Shown: piece after piece, positions 48,015-55,811 of the stretch
How positions within the stretch are numbered: the stretch's first letter is position 1
Layout of the letters: each line of letters opens with the position of its first letter
Origin: Bacteroidota bacterium
GTDB taxonomy: Bacteria; Bacteroidota; Bacteroidia; Chitinophagales; Chitinophagaceae
Assembly: GCA_018268105.1 (NCBI GenBank)
Contig: JAFDXG010000087.1
Location: forward strand, 1 to 64,000
Reading direction: 5' to 3'
DNA: 64,000 bases
The notes under the pieces: model-generated
The model's input: only the letters and a program-made list of their open reading frames with translations
The model's database searches: none
Told to the model about the DNA's origin: nothing
Position numbers and translations under genes: made by a program

Positions 48015-49022
48015 ATGTCGCGGTACAAAAATATAATGACACTCGATGAATTTACTATACAACAACTTCGGCTTTTCCCTCATGCAACGGGTGAATTGTC
48101 GGGGCTGTTGCGCGGTATCGGGCTTGCTGCCAAACAGGTGAATCATGAGGTAAACAGGGCGGGTATAGCTGATATACTTGGCGCTGCAGGGGCTGTGAAT
48201 GTGCAGGGAGAAGAAGTGCAGAAGCTGGATGTGTATGCTAACAATGTTTTTATTGAAGTATTGCGATCGGGTATTAACTGTGCCGGTATTGTATCTGAAG
48301 AGAATGAAGAGGCGGTGATTTTTGATGATACAAGAAGTAATGCTTCTAAATATATATTGCTGATGGATCCGATTGACGGTTCCGGCAATATAGATATTAA
48401 TATTTCAATCGGCAGCATTTTTAGTGTATATCGCAGGTTGTCGCCCATTGGTCAACCCGCAACACTTGAAGATTTTTTACAGAAAGGCATAAAACAAGTA
48501 GCTGCAGGATATGTAATTTATGGTTCTTCTACTATGCTGGTGTATGCCACCAGGCGTGGTGTAAACGGATTTACTCTTGATAATAGTATCGGTGAATTTT
48601 ACCTGAGCCATCCGGGTTTAAAAATACCTGCACGCGGTAAATTTTATTCATTTGATAATTGCTATTACAACCAGGTGGCGCCCGAAATCAGGCGTTATGT
48701 AGATTATTGTATGTCGGTTGAAGAGAATAAAACAGGGCCATACTCAAACCGTTATTATGGATGCATGGTGGCAGATACTCATCGAAATCTGCTGAAAGGC
48801 GGAATTTTTTTCTATCCTGCTGTAGCAGGTAAACCTGATGGTAAACTGAGGCTTTGTTATGAATGTAATCCAATGGCTTTTATTACTGAGGTAGCCGGCG
48901 GAAAAGCTACAAACGGAAGGGAGAGGATATTGGATATCCAGCCCCGGCATATTCATCAGCGAAGCCCGTTGTTTATTGGATCTGAAGAGATGATGGAAGA
49001 AGTACATCAGTTTATGAAATAA
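48015..49022 (+). CDS. fbp: class I fructose-1,6-bisphosphatase
   Basis: The 335-residue cytoplasmic enzyme removes the C1 phosphate of fructose-1,6-bisphosphate for gluconeogenesis. The metal-binding motif MDPIDGSGNIDINISIGSIF and the upstream ISEEN-type site (VSEENEEAVIF) are complete. The substrate region has CYECNPMAFITEVAGGKATN and the tail IHQRSPLFIGSEEMMEEV. All are typical of Bacteroidetes Fbp. An inner ATG at 48036 is possible. It directly follows the sugar importer genes, which suggests it is expressed when pentose or deoxysugar is the carbon source (inference). Confidence 0.96.
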   Translation: MSRYKNIMTLDEFTIQQLRLFPHATGELSGLLRGIGLAAKQVNHEVNRAGIADILGAAGAVNVQGEEVQKLDVYANNVFIEVLRSGINCAGIVSEENEEAVIFDDTRSNASKYILLMDPIDGSGNIDINISIGSIFSVYRRLSPIGQPATLEDFLQKGIKQVAAGYVIYGSSTMLVYATRRGVNGFTLDNSIGEFYLSHPGLKIPARGKFYSFDNCYYNQVAPEIRRYVDYCMSVEENKTGPYSNRYYGCMVADTHRNLLKGGIFFYPAVAGKPDGKLRLCYECNPMAFITEVAGGKATNGRERILDIQPRHIHQRSPLFIGSEEMMEEVHQFMK

Positions 49023-49025
49023 AAA

Positions 49026-49045
49026 AACCCGGATAGCTCCGGGTT
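49026..49045. terminator. bidirectional terminator between fbp and the small basic protein gene
   Basis: AACCCGGA and TCCGGGTT form an 8-bp stem with a TAGC loop. Seven A precede it, giving a T run on the minus strand, so it is strongest for the minus-strand gene. The plus-strand tail is weak (CTGTTCTTT). Confidence 0.8.
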
Positions 49046-49059
49046 CTGTTCTTTATAGA

Positions 49060-49386
49060 TTAACCTCTGGTCTGTGCATCATGTTTTTGTTTATAAATGG
49101 CACGGCTTGCGCGATTTTCCTGTCGGTGCAATTTTGCTCTTTCTTTACCGGTGACTACGCCATCTGCTTTCGCTTCTTTTTTATTTTGCTGAATTTTTGC
49201 TTCCCGGGCTTCCAGCCTCACCGCTTCTTTCCTGGTGAGTTCGCCGTCTTTTACACCTTCTTTAATTCTATGTTGCTGGTGTATCTGCCTGTGTGTAATA
49301 CGAGGAGTTTTAGTTTGAGAAAATCCTGCTGAAGCTAATGCAATGAAAGCTAATGATAAGCCTGTAGCGATAAATAACTTTTTCAT
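49060..49386 (-). CDS. small secreted basic protein with two DG-x-x-T repeats
   Basis: The 108-residue protein has a signal peptide (KKLFIATGLSLAFIALASAGFSQ). The mature part is highly charged. Two related units of about 30 residues are visible: KDGELTRKEAVRLEAREAKI and ADGVVTGKERAKLHRQENRA. Both have Asp-Gly, Thr, then Glu and a long basic helix, like a shortened EF-hand loop followed by its helix. Calcium binding is possible but not shown. It is a single gene on the minus strand inside the plus-strand locus and shares the terminator with fbp. Confidence 0.75.
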   Translation of the reverse strand: MKKLFIATGLSLAFIALASAGFSQTKTPRITHRQIHQQHRIKEGVKDGELTRKEAVRLEAREAKIQQNKKEAKADGVVTGKERAKLHRQENRASRAIYKQKHDAQTRG

Positions 49387-49766
49387 AAAGGGTAATTTAA
49401 TTGTTTATGGAGTATTCTGACTGCGGTGGAGTAGTGGGGTTTAATGGACGTTTAATTTTTTTTAGATACAGGTTTGGATTTATCATTCATCAATCTATTG
49501 TAGCAGTTGAGATCTTGTTCCGGGTGAGTATGCGGGAGCGCTAAGATTGCATTTTCTTTTATGGTTTTGGCCCTGATGTGATATTTTTTTGTTAGTAAAG
49601 AGGCAGATAGGCTAAGCACTTGCTTTCCTTTACGACCTGGCGCTTTTGCGTGAAACCCTCTCATCCGCTACAGTTCTCCCACCTGTGAGAGACAGTGTGC
49701 AGAGTGAAAAATTGAAATGCAGCCGCCGCCTGATGATGTTGCTCGATTATTCCTATATTTAATAAA
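49387..49766. other. intergenic gap
   Basis: The gap holds the promoters of the divergent small basic protein and alpha/beta hydrolase genes. A 70-codon minus-strand frame at 49452-49664 has no family features and is not called. No RNA gene or strong hairpin is seen. Confidence 0.4.
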
Positions 49767-51053
49767 TTGAAACCTGCTTTGAAAAACAGGAGAAATTTTT
49801 TGAAGATGACTGCTTTGGCAGGATTGAGCACCGGTGGTTTGCTACAGGGGTTCTCATTATCTGCAGCACTTTCATATGAAGATTTCCTAAAACATACCAA
49901 CATGCCATTTGATGACACTTCTTTAAGCCTTATTGGACAATATGGTTCATGGGCAAACTCCCTTATTGAAAAGGAGTTGCCAAAATTTTCTTTCAGGAGA
50001 AATGAATGGACGGATATTGCCAAATGGAAAAACGCAGCAAAACAAAGGCTGATTGATCGCTTATCCATACCCGTAGTAAAAAAAACCGGTAGTACAACAA
50101 CACATATTTATGAATATGATGGGCTAAGGATAGAAGAACTGGAATGGCAACTGGCTTACGGACGCCCGACAAAAGCTATATTGCTGAAGCCAATCAATAC
50201 AAAGGGAAAATTGCCAGGTATACTTGCGTTTCATGATCATGGCGGGAATAAATATCTTGGAGTAAGAAAAATTACAAGAACATCTGATATTGTACCTTCT
50301 TTTGTTGCCGAACACCAGCAGGAGTCTTATGAGGGGCTTGCCTGGGCCAATGAAATTGCAAAGCGTGGGTATGTGGTATTGGTACCCGATGCCTTTCCTT
50401 TTGCCAGCAGGCGTGTCATGCTGCAGGATGTACCAGAGCATTTAAGAAATGGATTGACAGACGACGACCCCGAAAATCCGGAACATATCAAAGCATATAA
50501 TGAATGGGCGGCGGAGCATGAACATATAATGGCTAAATCATTATTCAGTGCAGGCACCACCTGGCCCGGAGTATTTTTTGCAGAAGACCGTGTTGCACTT
50601 GATATACTTTGCAGCCGGCCGGATGTAGATAATATGCGAATAAGTTGCGGCGGACTTTCGGGTGGCGGTATGAGAACTGTGTTTATGGGAGGACTGGATG
50701 AAAGAATTAAATGCGCAGTGTGTGTAGGTTTTATGACTACCTGGAAAGATTTTATATTGCACAAATCTTTTACACACACGTGGATGACTTATGTACCTTT
50801 GTTGCCCAATGAACTGGACTTCCCGGAAATTCTTGGGTTAAGAACACCTTTACCCACGTATGTTCTAAACGATATAGACGATGGTTTATATACACTTCCG
50901 GAAATGAAACGTGCTGATGCTATTTTAAAAGATATTTATAAGAAAGCAGGTGCATCTGAAAATTATAAATGTTCCTTCTATCCCGGGCCACATAAGTTTG
51001 ACAGGAAAATGCAGGCGGATGCTTTTGACTGGTTTGATCAATGGTTGAAATAA
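49767..51053 (+). CDS. exported alpha/beta hydrolase, Abhydrolase_7/acetylxylan-esterase-like
   Basis: The 428-residue protein has a Tat-type signal (KNRRNFLKMTALAGLSTGGL) that requires the TTG at 49767 or a nearby start. The hydrolase core has GILAFHDHGGNKYLG at the oxyanion region and the nucleophile elbow GGLSGGGMR with Ser298. A C-terminal histidine lies in YPGPHKFD, and the acid is probably in the ...NDIDDGL segment. Such esterases of the dienelactone-hydrolase-like group often deacetylate or de-esterify sugars. With the CE15 gene it makes two exported esterases in the locus. It is followed after 21 bases by the NagB-type gene. Confidence 0.82.
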   Translation: MKPALKNRRNFLKMTALAGLSTGGLLQGFSLSAALSYEDFLKHTNMPFDDTSLSLIGQYGSWANSLIEKELPKFSFRRNEWTDIAKWKNAAKQRLIDRLSIPVVKKTGSTTTHIYEYDGLRIEELEWQLAYGRPTKAILLKPINTKGKLPGILAFHDHGGNKYLGVRKITRTSDIVPSFVAEHQQESYEGLAWANEIAKRGYVVLVPDAFPFASRRVMLQDVPEHLRNGLTDDDPENPEHIKAYNEWAAEHEHIMAKSLFSAGTTWPGVFFAEDRVALDILCSRPDVDNMRISCGGLSGGGMRTVFMGGLDERIKCAVCVGFMTTWKDFILHKSFTHTWMTYVPLLPNELDFPEILGLRTPLPTYVLNDIDDGLYTLPEMKRADAILKDIYKKAGASENYKCSFYPGPHKFDRKMQADAFDWFDQWLK

Positions 51054-51074
51054 AGAAGTAAAAGATATACAACA

Positions 51075-51809
51075 ATGGAAATGATAATTTGCAAAGATGC
51101 TTCAGCATTAGGTCGGCAGGCTGGAATAGCTGCAGGAGAAGTTATCAGGAACGCTATTAAGACAAAAGACCATGCATCTGTTATACTGGCAACCGGCGCC
51201 AGCCAGTTTGAGACGTTGAAACAACTGATAACAGAAAAAAATATTGACTGGTCTAAAGTTACCATGTTTCACCTCGATGAGTATATCGGCCTCCCTGAAA
51301 CCCATGAAGCAAGTTTTAGAAAATATCTTAAAGAAAGATTTTTAGATAAAGTAGGACCCTTAGGAGCCGTGTATTTAATTAACGGTGAAACCAACCCACA
51401 GCAAGAATGTGATCGCCTGAATGCAGTTATCAGGCAATATAATATTGACCTTGCATTGGTGGGCATCGGCGAAAATGGGCACCTGGCCTTTAATGATCCT
51501 CCGGCGGATTTTGATATTGAAGATCCTTTTATTATTGTAACACTTGACGAGCCATGCCGCCATCAGCAAATGAATGAAGGCTGGTTCAAAAAATTAGAAG
51601 AAGTACCCGAAAGAGCTATCAGTATGTCGGTCAAACAAATATTGAAATCTGCTGCAATAATATGTTCTGTGCCTGATGAGCGAAAGGCATTGGCTGTTAA
51701 AAACACAATAGAGCAACCGGTGAGTAACCTTTTTCCTGCAAGCATCCTGAAAACCCATTCCGGCTGCATCTTATTTCTCGACAATAATTCGGCGGCTTCC
51801 CTTTCGTAG
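51075..51809 (+). CDS. glucosamine-6-phosphate deaminase family protein (NagB-type)
   Basis: The 244-residue cytoplasmic enzyme has the sugar-phosphate-binding ATGASQFETLKQL, the active-site loop TMFHLDEYIGL with its Asp-Glu pair and the catalytic LVGIGENGHLAFNDPPADF with Glu-Asn-Gly-His. NagB converts glucosamine-6-phosphate to fructose-6-phosphate and ammonia. The substrate may be a different amino or ketose phosphate here, because no NagA or GlcNAc transporter is nearby. It is probably cotranscribed with the hydrolase. Paired with fbp it would feed hexose phosphates into central metabolism. Confidence 0.88.
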   Translation: MEMIICKDASALGRQAGIAAGEVIRNAIKTKDHASVILATGASQFETLKQLITEKNIDWSKVTMFHLDEYIGLPETHEASFRKYLKERFLDKVGPLGAVYLINGETNPQQECDRLNAVIRQYNIDLALVGIGENGHLAFNDPPADFDIEDPFIIVTLDEPCRHQQMNEGWFKKLEEVPERAISMSVKQILKSAAIICSVPDERKALAVKNTIEQPVSNLFPASILKTHSGCILFLDNNSAASLS

Positions 51810-51947
51810 CAGGTAAAGAGAATTTCATGCATATAAGGCTTCACAATAGTGCAGGATGGTTTACACTGTTTTTTTGAGTACATTACGAACGATAACCCGA
51901 GGGTAAGATGATGTAGTTGATGAAAAAATGACAAGTATTGTTGTTAT

Positions 51948-54269
51948 ATGAATCGTCCCGGTAAAATCTTCTATCCGATATTCGGATTATTAGGCTTGAT
52001 ATTTTTGATTGAAGCTTGTAGAAATAATTCAACCGGACCGGATGTAGCCGCCATACCTGATTCCGTGAGCTACAACTTCGATATACGTCCCATCCTCTCT
52101 GACAAATGTCTCGCCTGTCACGGACCGGACGCCAACAAACGGAAAGCGGGACTGAGAATGGATGATCCGGAAAGCGCCTTTGCTTCTTTGAAAGAGCACC
52201 CCGGTGCTCATGCGCTCGTCGCCGGGGAGCCCGGGTTATCACAGGCTTTTTTGCATATCACGTCAGAGGATACCGCTCAACTGATGCCCCCGCCATCTTC
52301 AAATCTTAAACTATCCCGGCACGAAATAGCTCTCATAAAAAAATGGATTGAGCAGGGTGCGCATTACCAAAAGCACTGGGCTTTCGTTTCTCCGGTAAAA
52401 GCGCCGTTGCCCAAACTGAAGGACGACAAATGGCCAAGAAACGAAATTGACTATTTTATTCTGGCAAAGTTGGAGCAAAAAGGACTGAGTCCAAATGAAC
52501 AGGGCGATAAAGAACGATTGCTCAAAAGGGTAAGTCTTGATATTACCGGGCTACCGCCTTCGCTTGAATTGATGGATCAGTTCCTGGCAGACAAGTCCCC
52601 GGATGCGTATGAAAAAATGGTGGACCGCCTGATGGCAATGCCGCAATACGGGGAAAAGATGTCCCTGCATTGGCTTGATCTGGCACGGTATGCCGATTCG
52701 CACGGTTACCAGGACGATGGCTATCGCACCCAGTGGCCCTGGCGTGACTGGGTGATTCATGCATTTAACGAGAATATGCATTACGACCAGTTTGTGACCT
52801 GGCAGCTTGCCGGAGATTTGCTCCCTAATTCAACACGCGAACAATTGCTGGCAACCGGTTTCAACCGTAATCATAAAATAACAGAAGAAGGCGGCGTAAT
52901 CCCCGAAGAATACCGCATTATGTATGTTACAGACCGCAACGATCTTTTGGGAAAAGGATTACTCGGCATCACGCTTGAATGTGCCCATTGCCACGACCAC
53001 AAATACGATCCTTTTTCACAAAAAGAATATTATCAGCTCTTCGCTTTTTTCAACAACGTGAAAGAGGTGGGTATCGAATCTGTAATAGGTGGCCCGGAAA
53101 CCTATGCCAAAAGACCCTTGATGGAGATCAGCAATGAAGATGCAAAAACTGTTTTGAATTTTGTAAATAAAACAGATACCAACCGGCTGATTGTATCCGT
53201 AATGGGCGACCTGGATACGGTACGCAAAACTTATGTATTAAAAAGAGGTATGTATGACGCCCCGGGAGAAGAAGTAGAGCCCGGCACCCCTAAAGAAATA
53301 CTTCCCTTTAACCCTGCATATCCTAAGAACAGGCTGGGACTGGCAGAGTGGTTATTTGATAAAAAAAATCCGCTTACCGCAAGGGTGTATGTCAACATAC
53401 TGTGGCAGGAGTTTTTTGGACGCGGTATTGTTAAAACTTCAGGAGATTTTGGCATGCAGGGTGAGTTGCCTTCGCATCCTGAACTGCTCGACTGGCTCGC
53501 CGTTGACTTTATAGAACATAACTGGGATATCAAGAGACTGGTTAAGCAGATCGTTACTTCTGCAACGTATCGGCAGTCGGCAGTGGCCACAAAAGAAAAA
53601 CAGGCAGTTGATCCCGACAATGTATTGCTTGCCCGCGGGCCACGGTACCGTATAAAAGCGGAATTTATAAGAGACCTCGTTCTGTCAAGCAGTGGATTAC
53701 TCAATAAAACAATTGGTGGTCCAAGTGTAAAGCCCTACCAACCAGCGGGTCTGTGGGAGGGTGCTACATCAGGCAGAGGGTTATTATCGGTGTACAACCA
53801 GGATCATGGGCCATTACTATACCGCCGGGGAATGTACACTTTAATTAAAAGAACGGTGCCTCCTCCATCTATGACTATTTTTGATGCCAGTACCAGGGAT
53901 ATTTGCGAAATAAAAAGGCTACAGACAAATACACCATTGCAGGCGTTGGTGATGATGAATGATCCTACCGTGCTGGAAGCGTCACGGGTACTGGCTGCGC
54001 GATTGCTGCAGGAGAAAACGGATATTACAAATAAAATTACCGAAGCGTTCAGGCTAATCGTTTGCCGAAAGCCCATTGACCAGGAGCTTCAAATCCTTTC
54101 GGATTATTATACCAAACAGGATGGTAATATCAGCGATGCGGACACTGAAAGAATGCTGGCCGTGGGCGAATATCCTATACCCGAAGGAATTGACCGGAAA
54201 AAAATGGCGGTTTTAATGCGTGTAGTGGCAACTATTTATAATATGGAGGAGACTATTACTAAATCATGA
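51948..54269 (+). CDS. PSCyt1-DUF1549-DUF1553 di-haem lipoprotein (module B)
   Basis: The 773-residue protein has a lipoprotein signal (FGLLGLIFLIEAC, lipidated Cys24). The PSCyt1 domain has haem motif CLACH at 54-58. DUF1549 covers about 165-400, with SLDITGLPPS, YGEKMSLHWLDLARYAD and a second haem-type motif CAHCH near 346. DUF1553 covers about 460-760, from NRLGLAEWLFDKKNPLTARV onward. It is the counterpart of the 923-residue module A protein but lacks the CBM6-like insert, so the two DUF domains are almost adjacent. The DUF1501 gene follows after 10 bases. Its location between sugar-importer genes and glycosidases ties this copy to the glycan locus. Confidence 0.92.
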   Translation: MNRPGKIFYPIFGLLGLIFLIEACRNNSTGPDVAAIPDSVSYNFDIRPILSDKCLACHGPDANKRKAGLRMDDPESAFASLKEHPGAHALVAGEPGLSQAFLHITSEDTAQLMPPPSSNLKLSRHEIALIKKWIEQGAHYQKHWAFVSPVKAPLPKLKDDKWPRNEIDYFILAKLEQKGLSPNEQGDKERLLKRVSLDITGLPPSLELMDQFLADKSPDAYEKMVDRLMAMPQYGEKMSLHWLDLARYADSHGYQDDGYRTQWPWRDWVIHAFNENMHYDQFVTWQLAGDLLPNSTREQLLATGFNRNHKITEEGGVIPEEYRIMYVTDRNDLLGKGLLGITLECAHCHDHKYDPFSQKEYYQLFAFFNNVKEVGIESVIGGPETYAKRPLMEISNEDAKTVLNFVNKTDTNRLIVSVMGDLDTVRKTYVLKRGMYDAPGEEVEPGTPKEILPFNPAYPKNRLGLAEWLFDKKNPLTARVYVNILWQEFFGRGIVKTSGDFGMQGELPSHPELLDWLAVDFIEHNWDIKRLVKQIVTSATYRQSAVATKEKQAVDPDNVLLARGPRYRIKAEFIRDLVLSSSGLLNKTIGGPSVKPYQPAGLWEGATSGRGLLSVYNQDHGPLLYRRGMYTLIKRTVPPPSMTIFDASTRDICEIKRLQTNTPLQALVMMNDPTVLEASRVLAARLLQEKTDITNKITEAFRLIVCRKPIDQELQILSDYYTKQDGNISDADTERMLAVGEYPIPEGIDRKKMAVLMRVVATIYNMEETITKS

Positions 54270-54279
54270 AATAAAACGG

Positions 54280-55740
54280 ATGGCGATGGAAAAAGAATTT
54301 TTCGAACATGGTATCACCTGGAATCGCAGGCGCTTTCTTTCTACCCTGAGCCTGGGCATTGGCAGCGTGGCATTGGGGTCGCTTTTGATGCCGGATCTTT
54401 TTCGGAATGGAATGGCAGATGATGAAACCATCACACCCGGCATACCTCAGTTTGCACCCAAGGCAAAAAGGGTGATCTATCTTTTTCAAAATGGAGCGCC
54501 ATCACAACAGGAATTGTTTGATTACAAACCTAAGCTTCGGGAGATGACCGGGCAGGAAATCCCTCCTTCCGTGAGAGGCAACCAGCGCCTTACGGGGATG
54601 ACCGCAAACCAGGCATCCTTTCCGCTGGTAGGATCATTCGTTGATTTTAAACAATACGGGGAATCACGGGTATGGATAAGTGATCTGCTGCCATATACGG
54701 CAAAAATTGCTGATGAACTTTGTATTGTGCGTTCATTATATACCGAAGCTATTAATCATGATCCTGCACTTACCTTTATTCAAACCGGGGCGCAGCAGGG
54801 CAATCGGCCCAGCATGGGCGCCTGGCTGAGTTACGGTTTGGGCAATGAAAATAAAAATCTTCCTGCCTTTACGGTGCTGCTTTCCCGTGGTGTTGGAAAC
54901 GGGCAGGGGGTATATTCCAAACTCTGGTCGAACGGGTTTTTAGATTCGGTGCACCAGGGCGTTCAGTTTAGCAAAGGGGAGGACCCGGTATTGTATTTGC
55001 GCGATCCGGATGGATTTAACCGCAGAGATCGCCGGGATATGCTTGATCATCTTTCGAAACTCAATGAATTGTCTTATAAAGAATTTGGAGATCCGGAAAT
55101 TGTTACCAAAATAAAACAATACGAAATGGCCTATCGGATGCAAACCGCCGTTCCGGAAGTAATGGATCTTTCCAAAGAACCTGATGATATTGTAAAATTG
55201 TATGGACCGGATTGCCTGGTGCCCGGTACATATTCAGCCAATTGTTTGCTGGCGAGAAAACTTTCTGAAAATGGTGTGCGTTTTGTTCAACTCTATCACC
55301 AGGGCTGGGATCAGCATGGCAATCTGCCTTACGAAATTTCCAGGCAGGCCAAAGATGTAGACCAGGCTTCTGCTGCTCTGGTAACAGACCTTAAGCAGAG
55401 AGGGCTGCTTGATGAAACACTGGTGATATGGGGCGGGGAATTTGGCAGAACGAGCTATACGCAAGGCACACTCACTAAGGAGAATTACGGCCGCGACCAT
55501 CACCCACGCTGCTTTTCTATCTGGATGGCAGGCGGAGGTATTAAACCTGGTATCGTGTACGGAGAAACGGATGAACTGGGCTATAATATCATTAAAGACC
55601 CGGTACATGTGCACGATTTCCAGGCCACTGTACTGAATCAGTTAGGACTTGATCATGAAAAACTGATATTTAAACATCTCGGGAGAAGATACCGTCTCAC
55701 CGATGTATCGGGGCATGTGGTAAGAGATATTATTGCCTGA
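54280..55740 (+). CDS. DUF1501 exported protein (module B)
   Basis: The 486-residue protein has a Tat-type signal (NRRRFLSTLSLGIGSVALGS) without the lipobox seen in module A. The core shows IYLFQNGAPSQQELFDYKPK, the conserved YHQGWDQHGN (DWGWDSHG in module A), GGEFGRTSY and GRDHHPRCFSIWMAGGGIKP. The putative metal ligands (Asp, His) are kept in both copies. Over most of its length it is clearly a paralogue of the module A protein. It lies 10 bases after the PSCyt1 gene. Confidence 0.92.
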   Translation: MAMEKEFFEHGITWNRRRFLSTLSLGIGSVALGSLLMPDLFRNGMADDETITPGIPQFAPKAKRVIYLFQNGAPSQQELFDYKPKLREMTGQEIPPSVRGNQRLTGMTANQASFPLVGSFVDFKQYGESRVWISDLLPYTAKIADELCIVRSLYTEAINHDPALTFIQTGAQQGNRPSMGAWLSYGLGNENKNLPAFTVLLSRGVGNGQGVYSKLWSNGFLDSVHQGVQFSKGEDPVLYLRDPDGFNRRDRRDMLDHLSKLNELSYKEFGDPEIVTKIKQYEMAYRMQTAVPEVMDLSKEPDDIVKLYGPDCLVPGTYSANCLLARKLSENGVRFVQLYHQGWDQHGNLPYEISRQAKDVDQASAALVTDLKQRGLLDETLVIWGGEFGRTSYTQGTLTKENYGRDHHPRCFSIWMAGGGIKPGIVYGETDELGYNIIKDPVHVHDFQATVLNQLGLDHEKLIFKHLGRRYRLTDVSGHVVRDIIA

Positions 55741-55811
55741 GGAATAGAGCAGTCCTGTTGCTAATAATGAAGATCACTATTGCACTTTACATTTTTTGCC
55801 AAAGAATATAA

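Noticed and set aside
49452..49664. 70-residue minus-strand frame in the gap before the alpha/beta hydrolase gene
   Set aside because: It is low in hydrophobic content, has no signal peptide or family features, and its start and stop fit no neighbouring gene.
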